Source: Chrysomallon squamiferum | Lineage: Eukaryota > Mollusca > Gastropoda > Neomphalida > Peltospiridae | Assembly (NCBI GenBank): GCA_012295275.1 | Contig: CM022665.1 | Span: forward strand, 20,882,150-20,935,649 | Reading direction: 5' to 3' | Length of the DNA stretch: 53,500 nt | In this document: positions 1 to 12,450 of the stretch, in pieces | Layout: each line of letters starts with the position of its first letter | How positions within the stretch are numbered: the stretch's first letter is position 1 | The notes under the pieces: generated by a model | The model's input: the letters and a program-made list of their open reading frames with translations, nothing else | Told to the model about the DNA's origin: nothing | Database searches by the model: none | Position numbers and translations under genes: made by a program

Positions 1-1710
1 AAATATTTATCAGCTGTGTTTTATGGGGTAATATTAAACAGATGTAGGATAATTAGTCAGAAAACAACCATTTAGAGAAATAACTCAGTGTCAAACTGAC
101 TTGGTTTGAAAAAGGTGGATGTGGGGAAATTCACAGGACAGTCAATATGTCCTGGACTACAAATTATACAATGCGGGTTATTCTTACAAAAACAACAAAA
201 GGACTATATAACAAATTTCACCAAGAAGAAATTAAAAACATTTTAGAAAGAACAAATCTCGGAGCTAATCAAGATAAAGAAAACTGAGGGAAATATTTTA
301 CTGATTTTAAATTTTAAAGTTTCTCTCTATACCTGACAAGAAATTACCTTCAACTAATGGTCAATTTATCTTGACCAACTTGCTATAAGCTGTAACACAA
401 CTACTACAGCCACTGATAAACAGAAATGACCAAACACTTTTCACACTAACCACTGAGTCTACATTCACCGATAACTCCAGTCAGTGCTTTGAACTACTGC
501 CCTCTAATAAAAACATTTCAAAAAGGTCTTACATTCATGGGTCATGAGGTGAATTATCTAAGAAGCTTTTTCTGGGATTAATTTGTAAGATCAAATTTGC
601 AGAATTCAGCAATGATCCATAAACAACTTGCTGAAGACAGATGATTTAATAATCTGGTGAATTTTCATTTATTACTACTTAGCTACTGATCTTAAAATTA
701 ACATAGAGGTCAAACAGTGTGAAAACTGTTTACAGGATATCTTGAAATCAGGTCACTGCATGAGTCACCAGAACTTAGCAGAAAGTAATCTTTTCTGTGC
801 ACCTTTCCTTAAACAGCAGTAATGTTTTACATACAACTCACTTAACTCCAACATTAATTGACTGTTATAATCCCCCCATACATTTCGAATATTTAGTCTT
901 TTCAGATATATAAATTTCTCAATTCGTCTGAATCTGAATTAATTCTGAAGTATGAGTTGGTGTCACTATACTTTGTCCCACTAGTATGTCTGTATCAAGA
1001 CAGGTGCAGGTGTATCACTGTCACAACCAACATCTGCACCTATCTTGTATCAAATATGTTAGGCATCTCACAGTGACTCAAGTGTTTCAAAGCAAATTAC
1101 CAACTTTTCATGAATAATTCATAAAGTCCATTTATAAATATACAAATCTAAAAACATCAGGATACAAAGTTTTTTTGTTTTTTTATCTTATTTTCTATTT
1201 ATGTAATATACTAACTGGTGCATTTGTCTGCTAACTGCTGCATTTGTATATAAATGTAAAATAAAAATATAAAAATAATAAATTTAAATAAACAAATAAA
1301 AATCATTATAAAATCATGATAAATGAAAAACCCTAATACTAGCTGAATTAACTGGCATTTATTTTTCACATTTCATAAAAACCAAACAAGTGTCTGAAGT
1401 GTTTGTAATATAATTTAAAAAAAAGAAAGGTTTAAATTTACTCTTTCAATAAGGAAGTATTTACTGAGTGTGATTTCCGGTAATGTATTGAGTACAAATT
1501 CAGTAAATTATAAACAACATTTTCATATTTAAAATTTTAAAATTTAACACTGAGATCAGTAATTAAATACATTTTGTTGTGGACTTTTGGATCTGAAATG
1601 TACAATTACTATCAAACAAGCTTGATTTATAAAATAAAACAAAGTAATTTTTAAAAAATTAAAAAAAGCTACTAACAATTTACCGTTTTTTTTTGTTTTT
1701 TTTTACACAG
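1..1710. other. No gene recognised; AT-rich sequence
   Basis: No open reading frame of note and no RNA gene was recognised. The stretch is AT-rich with short homopolymers and few CpG. The only structured element seen is the inverted repeat at 997-1046. Confidence 0.6.
997..1046. repeat. Short imperfect inverted repeat (hairpin)
   Basis: The 16-nt arm at 997-1012 (AAGACAGGTGCAGGTG) is nearly the reverse complement of 1031-1046 (CATCTGCACCTATCTT), with two differences. One of these would be a G-U wobble in plus-strand RNA. The loop is 18 nt. The arms are more GC-rich than their surroundings. It may be a fold-back transposon end or a small-RNA hairpin; nothing settles which. Confidence 0.5.
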
Positions 1711-1778
1711 GTACATTGAGTAAGTTTCAGAGCAAAGTTATTATTCATTTGAAATGGCTGACTATGACTATGACAAAG
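1711..1778 (+). CDS. Candidate first coding exon, product unknown
   Basis: A strong acceptor-like site (long T-rich tract, then ACACAG ending at 1710) precedes a short leader. An ATG at 1754 follows, reading MADYDYDK plus one base. The reading ends at a good donor-like AAG|GTCAGT (GT at 1779-1780). This is the shape of a partly untranslated first coding exon. No matching phase-1 downstream exon was recognised, so the gene, if real, is not identified. Later sites with exon-like edges on this strand (5681-5791 and from 6073) do not join in frame. Confidence 0.28.
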
Positions 1779-2317
1779 GTCAGTAAGAAATTTAATCATA
1801 CGATGATTCATGGGAAATTTTTACTTCCGAGTTCTAGTTTCATATTATTAGTCAAACAAAAGAAATACTTTGAAAATGGATCCAAATGGGATTATTTTCT
1901 GTATAATTATATCATGAATTTTTTACTGCTTTATTATTATTTTCTTTTAATTTAACTAAAGAAATAATTAACAGATAATCAACATATACACATTTTAAAT
2001 TTTTGGCCTCTCTTCGTAATGTAAAAATCAAACAGGTAATTTACTACTGTAATCTGAAATCATTTGTTGGTGTTCTAAAATAAGTCCATTAATAAAAGAT
2101 TTATGTCCTTTCTTAGTAAAATTTCAGTTAATTAACCCCAAAACTGAAACAAACTTAGGAAGCATTAGAACTGATAATAATAATGAAAGTTAACTTATAA
2201 TTTTAGTTGAAATTTTAAATAGTTCCGTTTATGCGGTAAAGTTGTTTAAAGTTATCTACATAATTTAATTAGTTTCAAAACAGAGAAATACTGATGAAAC
2301 AGAAACAGTTAACTTCA
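1779..2317. other. No gene recognised
   Basis: AT-rich sequence without recognisable coding, RNA or repeat signal. Confidence 0.5.
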
Positions 2318-2323
2318 ACTTAC

Positions 2324-2500
2324 CATACGATTCACAACTTATACAACTGAAATGCGTTTGCAAAATGAACAAAATCTCCCAGATTCCACGAAATCACCTG
2401 TAGGTCATATGACTTTAATCATATGACTCGTGACGCATAACTCTGATTTATTTAGAACACGGTTTTTTCCCCTTGTGGGTCTCACGTCACAATTTATTGG
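2324..2500 (-). promoter_or_regulatory. Possible minus-strand promoter and noncoding first exon
   Basis: A CpG-bearing patch stands out from CpG-poor flanks. Read on the minus strand it has a CCAAT-type box (as ATTGG near 2498), a CRE-like TGACGTGA (as TCACGTCA near 2485) and several CpGs. It is followed by a perfect donor GTAAGT at 2318-2323 (seen as ACTTAC on the plus strand). This fits a noncoding first exon ending at 2324 of a gene running off the left edge. No coding exon for it was recognised, so the call is tentative. Confidence 0.25.
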
Positions 2501-2683
2501 GATAAGTATATAACTCATCTTTTATGCAAGACCAAACTATTTGATATAATTAATGTAACATAGTTATTAACGGTTAATACACAAATAAATTTTATTTCAT
2601 TATTCATTTAAAATAAGATTAAAAGAAGCAGATGAGAAAACGTAATAAAAATGTTAAAAATGAACATTTTGGACATCAAAGAG

Positions 2684-2687
<4 letters not shown>

Positions 2688-2743
<56 letters not shown>

Positions 2744-2764
2744 AATATACATACACACACACAC
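2688..2764. repeat. (CT)n microsatellite followed by (CA)n
   Basis: About 27 CT dinucleotides run to about 2742, followed by a short CA run. The long ORFs read through this tract on both strands are repeat artefacts. Confidence 0.95.
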
Positions 2765-2877
2765 GGGGCTATGACTAAACAAGATTTTCGTAATGTCAGT
2801 GTGTTATCCAGTGAAATTTTGTGTTTCTCTACATCTTGAGAGAAATAAAAAATTTTCTCACAAACTAACGTGGGCAA

Positions 2878-3672
2878 GTTGACTTAAGTTTGTAACTCGA
2901 ACCTGTAGGATATGCACGTATGACCTTTTTCAGAATATTAAATACTTGTATTATTGCAATAATTAGTTTTCGTATGTATATATATTGTGATTATATATGT
3001 ATTTATGTCGATAATTTTGTTTTTCTTTTAATGTTATGGCGGATAAGAATTAGAACGAAGTTCAAATATATATATATATATTTTTTTTTGTACAGTCCCT
3101 TACATGTATGTATGAAAATGATTCTGTATGTTTTAATTTAAAATACTAAACATTTAACGAATAAATGTAATAAAACCTAAAAAAAAAAAAAAAAAAATAA
3201 ATAATAATAATAATAAGATTGCAAACTTTCTCACTGGTTTATTCTGTAAAATTTTTTAAATAATTAAAAGGTCAGTTACGTGCATTCTGCAAATGTCAGT
3301 CTGACCTAGCCAAATCAGCACGTGAGAATTAAAACTACGTCATGGGAATTTTACAAGAATTTTTTTTTTTCTTCCTTGTTTCAATTTCACATCTTCAATT
3401 AAATTACTTGGAATTACGAAATCACTTTCTATTGAAATCTTCACAAATGTCTTTCACACGTTCACAATTTAATCTCTTTGATCAGAGAAAATTCATTTCA
3501 GTGCTTTAATTTTTAATACATACTGGAAAGTTGATCATTTGACACGTTAAAAGCTTTATAGATTGCATAAAGATATTGGAATTCAGTTATAAGATGATAA
3601 CAGACGGGTACAAAATATATACATAAAAAAAGAAGGTATTTTATTTAAATATGTTCATGTTAGAAATCCTGG
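2878..3672 (+). repeat. Diverged direct duplication, copy A
   Basis: This block is collinear with 8095-9752. Bases 2878-3392 match 8095-8487, bases 3393-3520 match 9250-9380, and bases 3529-3672 match 9616-9752. Similarity is obvious by eye across many 15- to 30-base stretches. Both copies contain, at the same relative place, an AATAAA signal followed within about 15 bases by a poly(A) run (about 3180 here). That suggests an old retroposed 3' end inside the unit. The repeat family is not recognised. Confidence 0.85.
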
Positions 3673-4732
3673 AACGTTCAGAATTTTTGCCAATTAAATT
3701 ACCTGGAACATGTAGAGATACCCATTATACTATTATAGAGCCTTAATCCACTGAACTTGATATATATGTTCAGCTTTATTAATCTTGACCTATGTATTAC
3801 TCATAAATAATAATTACAACTTCCATCATCCCTCCACCCACCAAAACAACAACAATAATAATAATCAATCTGCGTTATACTAAGGGAAATAAAAAACATT
3901 AGTACTCAGTTATGTTTGTCAGCATGAATAGTTAGTTTATTTCAGGCAAATATGAACTCAAACTAAAATAAAATGAAAGAAAGAAATTTAAAAAAAAAAT
4001 AGAATAAAATACAGCTTTCTTATTGCATTTATTTTTAATCTTTTAGGCTGAACATCTAAGTTTTATTGTTTTCTATAAATAGTGAGTTTATGGGGTAATG
4101 TAATTAGTGAAGCTGCTTAATTAAATCTCCTTAGAGACCTAGCCATTGGCTGGACAGGGTGAGTTGTTTGTCATTGTGTGTCATTGTTAATTTTCAAAAA
4201 GACAGTTGAACTGACAAGGCAGTTTTACCAGGCAGGCAATTTTAACAAAAAATAACTAAAAAAAAGTACTAACAGTTGAAAAATGAGAAGACTATTAATA
4301 ATTGCAGGTGGGTATTCTTTGCCTTTAATTACAGATAATTAAATTTTATAATTTGTTAATAATCACATTTTTCCAAAGAATACTTTAACATTTTTAAGTC
4401 TTTATAATTTGTTGCAGAAACATTGTTTAGTATATTATAATATTTTAGACATCCTTTTCTTAGTTTTTTTTTTTTTTTCTTATTATTAGAGGATTGACAG
4501 CAGTTTTGAATTTTGAAATATTGTCTAGGTTTAAGTTATCTGCCATTTTGAATTTTGAAATGTCCAGATTTTAAGTAATCAGCCATTTTGGATTTAGATA
4601 TTTTTACCTTCAGTTTTTCTCAATTTTATTTTAACTAAGTAATTACTTAAATTTTTTTATTTTTTTTTTACTAATGAATGATATCATATCTGAAAATATC
4701 AGTTCGTCATCCTAACAATTTTTTATTGTGTA
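3673..4732. other. No gene recognised
   Basis: AT-rich sequence with short T and A runs. A short phrase meaning 'GCCATTTTGAATTTTGAAAT' recurs three times with changes at about 4500-4600, which looks like a minor decayed tandem repeat. Nothing else was seen. Confidence 0.5.
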
Positions 4733-5539
4733 CCGTATATACTTGTGTACAAGGCGACCTTATGTATAAGTCGATGTGTATTTTAAGACCAAAATTTGCG
4801 TCATTTTAGGTATTACTTGTGTATAAGTCGACTGTAGATTCCAGGCACCATCACTATTTTTAGACCAGTGTGACAGTGCCATGAAGGCCTACATTGTACG
4901 CCTACTGTAACAACTTGCACGAGCTGTAACTTGCACGAACATACCATAATAACGTAAATGCATGTATTACACGAGCTATAGCCTAAATGTATCATAAATA
5001 GTATCTCTTTAATGTAACAGGTCTAACATGGAGACCTAACTTACCGTTATATTTAGCCGTTCTATGATTTACAAAATTTGTCGGTAGTTGATATTAATGA
5101 CGATTGCAATATTATTTCACCAAATTCTTTACAATTAAACAAGTGAGTTTTGTTTATGAAATTAGGACCGATATTTAGTGCAATTTGGCAGAGAAGTCTG
5201 CATTCCTAGATCATTGCAAGACGCCGTAAGACATAACGCCGTACTGACGGTTTTCTCGCTTTAAAATGTATTCTTATGTCATTAAACGGAAGAATATCAT
5301 GTTTTACCTTTATATTTGGTTTTGTTATTTAATTTTTCAAATTTTTTTATACGATAAAATTATATTTTTGAAAAGCTGAAAGACCGCGATTATTTTAGAT
5401 GCACCCCGTAGCAAAAAATAGTCAAAATGGCGACTCTTCAGCAACAGCTACAAAATCATTACCTATGTATAAGTCGACCCCCAAAATATTACCTTAATAT
5501 AGTCTCCCAAAAATTCGACTTATACACAAGTATATACGG
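4733..5539. mobile_element. DNA transposon with TA target site duplication, nonautonomous
   Basis: The element is bounded by terminal inverted repeats beginning CCGTATATACTTGTGTA. The left end is at 4733, the right end is the reverse complement ending at 5539, and each is flanked by TA (4731-4732 and 5540-5541). The motif for 'gtgtataagtcgac' recurs just inside both ends, for example near 4820 and 5465, giving subterminal repeats. No transposase reading frame was recognised in the 807 bp. The element is richer in CpG than its flanks, so it is probably younger. The TA duplication fits Tc1/mariner-like or related superfamilies, but the superfamily was not assigned. Confidence 0.8.
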
Positions 5540-5681
5540 TATTTATAATCTTGTTTTGGCACTTTGTAGTGTGCAGTATAATATTGATTTAAACTTTAGA
5601 AATAGTTGAAAACATATCAAACTTTGTTTATTAACTTCAAAGACACATTTTATAACTGATTCTTTCCTTTGTATTTTTAGC

Positions 5682-5786
5682 ATTCATGCTGACAGCAAAA
5701 AACATTGTGCTGCGCTGCAAAATGAGGCGATGGCGGATTCAAGCTTCTGGAAATCAAATTTTAATATGATAGTGTACAGGCTCTGT
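5682..5786 (+). pseudogene. Possible transposase zinc-finger fragment
   Basis: The frame from 5682 reads HADSKKHCAAL, then QNEAMADSSFWKSNF, and stops near 5788. The H-x-x-S-K-K-H pattern resembles the end of BED- or C2H2-type fingers in transposase-derived proteins. It follows an acceptor-like TTTTTAG. CpGs are locally frequent, unlike the flanks. It is too short to assign; a chance reading is possible. Confidence 0.2.
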
Positions 5787-6357
5787 TAGGAGTAAGTCAT
5801 ATAACAACAATATATTTTAAAAACAAATATTTATAAAATAAAATAAAAATAATTTTTCAAAGCTGAACTATATTAATTAGATTTGCTTTATAAGAATAAT
5901 AATAATAAAAAAATATCAAAAATAAAATAAAATTAACACTTACCAGGTAAATTAATAATACTTAGAAAAATATTTGTACTGGGTGATTAATATATTTTTC
6001 AGTTCATTGCTGTAATTTTTTAATGATCATTTATACTTGCAATCATTTTTTTCTTTTACTTGTTATTTTGCAGACTGAAGAAAAATATTTGAAAGGCATC
6101 ATCAATGAAAAAAGAATGTAGGTGCATTTCAACAGCATCAGTAGAGTGATCATCACCTTCCTCTTACTACAGTTAGTAATCAGTATTTAAACTTCTGTCT
6201 TCCTGTGTACCCTGTGGAGAGTTCTTGCATTGACTTCAGCATATTTCAAAATAAAGTCTACTACAGCATGCTTATCTGTTAATTTCAATAATATTTTTGT
6301 TTATCTTTTTTGTTTTTGTTTGTGTATTTCACTCAACACCTGAACCTTTATGTTTTA

Positions 6358-7430
6358 TCAATGTATCAACTTTCCCATGAGGTATTTGAACAAGTCCCTG
6401 CCGATTCTATAACCATGATAATAGGAATTGGTATGTAGAGCTTTTCTCACAGTTTTGCCTTTGTTGCAAGAGTTTGTAATAGAGATATAAAGATGAATCC
6501 CACACAACAATGTTGACTGGATGAAAATGTCGAGTTCCTCCCATGTCATTCTAAGATACTGGAGGCCAATTTTTAAAAATTCCACATTTAGGAATCAGGT
6601 GTGACAAGGCTGCGTATTGTTCAACTTACAAGAATATCTGCTCAGCTGGAGCAGTTTTGACTTTTCCATGCCCAGGGAAACAATTTCATCAGCTAGGTTC
6701 AATGCCATTTGTTATGAAATATCTAAAAAAGACAAGTGATTATAAGAACAGATTGAACATTTTATCACAAAGCATGCTGTCACATTTTGTATTACATTTT
6801 GCACTAGGTCAGAATCTTGGATGCAGTTTTCTCAGACCAGCTTTTGATCAGAATTTCACTCAGTCTATTCTATAGGCTGATTTTTACTAATTATTTGTGA
6901 AATTTTCTACTGCATCACTGATTATGAAAATAGAAGGCCATCATTTTAGTTTGCTAACTTGTTGACAAGAAATTTTTGGAATGTAAAACACTTGGGAATA
7001 CATTGTCAAAGAAAAAGATGTTTTCAGCAGTCAAAAATTGCTCAGAATAGCTATATGTATATCTGTGATAGCAGCAAATTCTTCATCTGACACTGGTGAC
7101 ATGCCTAGCCCTTTCAGGCCAGTATACATCAACCTTTATAGCATGAAAACAGTGTGCATATACAGCATTAGCCTGCTATATAATCATTGAGTATGCCTAT
7201 ACCATGCCTGTTGGACCTGGCTCTCATCTGTTTTTTATTAGTTATTCTGATAGTTGTAGAGAAACGGTAATACATGCAGCTCTGGTGTGTCAGAATCCAT
7301 TTCCTTGCTTAGAATATCAGTGCAGCTGGGTAGGAGTTGTCTTTAGCATTAGAAGTGGCTTCGTCATTGCTGAATTCATAACTGTCCTCATCATTTTAAG
7401 GGATGTGCAATGAAATAATAATTTACTATC
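6358..7430 (-). pseudogene. Decayed transposase, piggyBac-like
   Basis: Read on the minus strand, an acidic stretch (DEDSYEFSNDEATSNAKDNS, about 7340-7400) lies upstream of a frame at 6358-6585. That frame carries MTWEELDIFIQSTLLCGIHL and later GRDLFKYLMGKLIH. These resemble the start of the piggyBac transposase core, in which a Thr-x-Glu-Glu-Leu helix is followed by a Ser-Arg-Asp-x-Phe...Leu-His segment. Many stops and frame changes separate the pieces. No downstream catalytic aspartate motifs were found, so only a degraded fragment remains. The family call rests on remembered motifs. Confidence 0.38.
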
Positions 7431-8094
7431 ACTTCAAGATATTGCCTGTATTTAGTTTTCATTTGGTTTAAACATTCAACAACAAAAAACATCATCAACA
7501 AAAATATTATCTGACATTTTGATGAAGAAAATAATTCAGAAACATGAAAATAATCTTTATTGTGTTTAAAAACCCCACAAAATAACAACAACAAAAATTG
7601 TCTGTTATAATTTGGAATTGCATTTTTGTATCTTGAGCAATAGTAGTCCTTACAGTGAGCTTCCCAAACTGCCACATTTTTTTATTTATTAAAAAAATTT
7701 AATTTAACTTTTTATTCAGTGTCCTGAACACAACTTGAAGTAGCTTAATCAGGACTTCTAAATAATAATCAAATTTTATCTGTAGTAAAAAAAAAAATGT
7801 CTTTCTTCTTCATAAAAAAATAATGGGATAAAATATTATTTGTAAAAGTTTTTCTCTTCATGTTAGAGAGAGAACAAAATTTCCTCCCTTTTTGATTATG
7901 ATTATTAAGGCTTTTTTCTTAAAAAAAAAAAAAAAGAAGAAAGTTAGAAAGAAAGAAAAAAAAGAACTAACTACTTATCAAAAACTATTCAGAATCACGT
8001 GGCAAATGATAAAATAAAATAATATCACAACCAGAAATATTTTGGGTTATCTAGGTCAGCTGGATACTAGTCATTTATTATAATAATGTGTGCA
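7431..8094. other. No gene recognised
   Basis: AT-rich filler with A and T runs. The minus-strand frame at 7391-7675 shows no family resemblance and is treated as chance. Confidence 0.5.
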
Positions 8095-9752
8095 TAGTTA
8101 ACTTAGTTTGTACCTTGACCCTGTAGGATATGCACATGTGACCTTTTTCAGAATATTAAATACTTTTATATATTGTGATTATCATTATATATGTATTTAT
8201 GTTGATAATTTTTTTTCTTTTAATGTTTAATAATAATATTTTTTTGTACAGTTTCTTACAAGTACATATGAAAACCATTCTGTATGTTTTAATTTAAAAA
8301 AATATTTAACGAATAAATGTAATAAAAACCAAAAAAAAAAAAAGTGAGTCTTTCTCACTGGTTTATTGTGTAAAAAATTCAAAAAGTCATTCACATGCAC
8401 TAAGCAAATTGAAATATGACCTGGTCAAAACAAGTCATGGGAATTTTACAAGGAACAATTTTTTTCTTCCTGGTTTCAGTTACACATTTATTGAACATAA
8501 AAAACCCTATGTAACTGTTGTATTTTATTCTTCATTATTATTATTATAATTATTATTATTATTATTTTCATCATTATTATATTTTTATTACTATTATTTT
8601 TGTTGCTGAAGTAAATTAAGTATTAACAAAAGCCCCAAAAAAAAAAAAAAATTAAATTAATAAAATAAAATACAAATTGGTTTGTGCATAACTGGAAAAT
8701 CTTTGTTTCTTAGCCACTTTTTGTATCTTGATTGAAGTGAATATTTTCAGCAAACAGCATTATATATGTCCCTATGGACTCCTTACATTATGAAAAAACA
8801 CAACATGATATTGTTTTTTGTTTTTTCAGAGCTGGATTTATTATGACTGGTTCTGTGTAATTAAAGTTCTTATTTTGTACTATTTTTGGACTTTTGCACA
8901 AGATTAAAATAAGGTAGTCAGCAGTGCTCATTTCACTGATCATAGCACCATGGCAAAAATCTATTTAACAGCAAAGCAGGAATGCCATCAGCAATGTTAT
9001 CAGGATGGGAAATAGCCAAAAAAATAAAAAATAGCTAAACAAACTGCTACATTCATAGCTCTGGTAAAAAATATTGACAGATTGTCAAATTAGGTACCAA
9101 ATTCTGAAAGCCATATTTAATGAAGTTCTAAAAGCCCCACTTTCCATATTTTTCTCAGAATTTGACAAAATACTTCAGCCAATTTTTTTGGATATTAATG
9201 TCTGCAAAAATTATGTCATCTTCCCCTGCAAATTCAACTTTGAAGTTATCTTCAATTACATTACTTGGAATTAGGAAATCATTTTCTACTGAGATCTTCA
9301 GAAATGTCTTTCACACATTTCACAGTTTAATCTCCTTGATCAGAGAAGATTCACTTCAGTGCTTTCATTTTTATTGCACATTCATGAATATTGAGGTTGC
9401 TGTTTGTAAATACGAAAGAGTGTCACTTGTTTCCAGAAGAAGGATATCCCAGAAATACAAGAAACATAAAAAGCAGTGATTGTAGAGAACTCAAGGAAAG
9501 TGATTGTAGGAAATTCAAGGATAGGTGTAATTTTTACTACTGTAAATGGCAGGAATTTATTATGCAAGGAACTAGAACACTTATTGGAAGGAAAGGAAAA
9601 AGCATAAGATTTGCCAGTTGATCATTTGGCATGTGTTAAAAACTTTATAAGTTATTGGAATTTATTTGAAAAATGATAACAAAAGGATGCAAAATATATA
9701 CATAAAAAAAGAAGGTATTTTATTTAAATTTGTTCATGTTAGAAATGCTGAA
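8095..9752 (+). repeat. Diverged direct duplication, copy B with inserted segments
   Basis: This is the second copy of 2878-3672 in the same orientation. It has about 760 bp of extra sequence (8488-9249) and about 235 bp more (9381-9615), or copy A has lost these. The internal AATAAA plus poly(A) run is at about 8300-8343. Short frames at 9074-9274, 9162-9479 and 9391-9621 show no recognisable domain. Confidence 0.8.
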
Positions 9753-11564
9753 ATGCTGAACTCTTACCAAACAAACAAACAAAAAAAAAAAAGAAAAAAA
9801 AAAAACAGACACCAGTCACTAGACATAGTATATACCTATACCAATTCAGTTTACGCAATGACAACATTGTTATTTATAGAGATACAAGTATATTGGTTAA
9901 ATGGAAAGTGTTTGGAACATCCCAGCTTTTCTGACTATCGTTTAAAGAAGGATTTTTTGGGTAGGGATTATATAGTAAAAAGGGGCATGGTTTTCCTTTT
10001 TTCTTTTCTTTTGAGGTGGAGGAATACAATGAAAGAAATATATGGAATTAATTTTTGTTTTGTTTTAAAGTTTGTAAAATGAAATACTGACTTATTAAGG
10101 GCACAAACCAAGAATGGTTTTTTTGTTTTCCTTAGGGTTGCTGGCATTTGGGTTGGATTGTATGCATTATAACATAGTCATCAGACTTTTAATACTGATG
10201 TCAAGACATCCATGTTCTGCTTTATAGTCTTAGGCAAAACAGGCAAAACAATGCCAGCAGAGGACATCACCTCACCTACTTGGTAAAGGAAAATGTCTGT
10301 ACATTTTGTTGAAAAGAGATTATTAAAAAAATATATTAAAAAAACATTTGCTTTATTTGAAATTAATAGAAATAAAAATAAAAAATAGTAATAATAAATA
10401 AATAAATAACAATAACAAGAATATAAATAATAATAATGACAATAACAACAACAACATCATCATCATCATCAAAGAGAATAATAAGATTAACAACAATGGT
10501 GATGATAAGAGTAATACTGGTAAATAGGAATGTGCTCAATATGTTCCCCGTTATAATTTGCCACTGATTGCTTTTCTGCCTTCAGCCAGTTCAGAAAATA
10601 AAATAAAATAAAAAATAATTTTAAGATTTATATGTTCTGTAATGTTCCAAGAGTATGACAAAAGTAATAAAATTATTTTTAAAAAGAGCACTGCACATAC
10701 AGCATGAAACTGTCAAAAAAAATAACCACACGCACACACAATAATAAAAAAATTAATTAATAAATAATAAAAAATAAATAAAAAAAAAAATGGATGAAAT
10801 GGAAAAACAGTTAAAAAATATAATAACAAATCCAGAAAGTTATATTCTTAATAATAACAATAATAGGAAAAAAAAAAAAAATGAAGTTTATCAGAAATGA
10901 CAATGTAAGACAGAAAACACACACACATAAAAAAATATTTTATAAATCTGTTGCTTAGGTTCCAGAATTACATAAAATAAATCAGAACTTTTACACAAAC
11001 AGATCCTTTTTGTTTTAACAATAAAACATTTTTTTTTCCTTTTATTTATTTATTATTATTATTATTTTTTTTAATTAAAATTGATTTTATTTTTATTGCA
11101 TAAAAACACAACCTTATTAAAACATACAAACAAAAAAATAAAAAACGTGTGTGTGAAGAAGAGAAAACTAAAATGTATATATTCCTATAAAGTAAATATT
11201 TTCCTAAGGTTCATTTAAAAATATTATTATTTTACTTATAGACAGGAATATTACTACATTGGGATTTACTCACTGTTAAAATCAATTATAATAAGAGTAG
11301 GGAAAACAGTGGAAGAAACTTATTAACAAGGGACCAAATCTTTTGTCAAATGTATTTTTTGTACATGCATAAGTACTAACCTGCATATATAATTATACAT
11401 ACATACAAGGTGTATGTGTGTGGGTTTTTTTTTTTTGTTACTTTGCACAAAATAATACAAAACAAACAATACATCAGGATTTATATATATTTATATAAAA
11501 TATATTGTCATTAATTATACAATTAGTAAGAAAAAATAATATTTCAGTAACAAGTAATATGTTA

Positions 11565-11925
11565 AATGGTGTTCATATCAGAATCCTGTGTATCTCTATT
11601 GATTCATAGTCCCTCTTGAGTATCCTGTATGTGTTAAATGGTGTTCATTTTAGAATCCTGTGCATTGTTTTGGCATAACCTATATTGATTCAGTCCATCC
11701 TGAATATCCTATGTTATGTTAAATAGTGTTCTTTATTAGTTCTGTGTGTCTGTATATACTGATTTATAGTCCACTTTTCAGTACCCTAAATTATGTTAAA
11801 CAGTGCCAGTATTAGAGTCCTATGTATATATTGACAGATAGTTGATCATGAGTATTCTACATTCAATTATGTTCATATTAGAGTCTTGTGCGTCTACTTA
11901 CTGACTCGGAAGTCTAACAGAAAAC
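11565..11925. repeat. Decayed tandem repeat, units of about 80-90 bp
   Basis: Four or more diverged units share the order: 'atgttaaatggtgttcat', 'agaatcctgtg', 'attgattcatagtcc', then a 'gagtatcct' phrase. Each unit has point changes and small indels, so this is an old minisatellite. Confidence 0.75.
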
Positions 11926-12397
11926 ATTTACAGGATGACCTGTGTAGAATTATTATTTTAAATACAATTATTATCTGTTTCTTGTCATGAAAAAAGTGTG
12001 GTTAGTTTGCCATTTACATCCTAATTAAAATGTCATGATATATATCTGCCAGTTGTGTATTTAATGTTGTTCTCTATAATTGACAAAATACATGGAAAAA
12101 ATAAAAATATTAATAAGAAGAAGAAGAAGAAGAAGAAAAATAATATGAAAGATTTAAAAAGTGATTAAAAACCTATATTAAAAATGTTCAAGTGAATTAA
12201 AACATTTGTGATGTCTTGGATTATAATACATACATTTTTTCTTCTATGTTCTTTGACACAATGTGAAGAGGATTTATAAACTGAAGTGACTTTAGTTCTT
12301 TTTTCTTCTTAAGGAAGGAAAACAAAACTAATTAAAGTGCTGCTGTCAGCTTGTATTTGTTATTTTAAATTTCTATGGCCATCAAGACATAACCGAA

Positions 12398-12400
12398 TAA

Positions 12401-12439
<39 letters not shown>

Positions 12440-12450
12440 AAATAAATAAA
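12398..12450. repeat. (AAAT)n microsatellite
   Basis: About 12 AAAT/ATAA tetranucleotides in tandem. Confidence 0.95.

Noticed and set aside
9666-10082. Plus-strand 138-codon frame
   Set aside because: Lys/Asn-rich through A-runs; partly overlaps the duplicated block and has no family resemblance.
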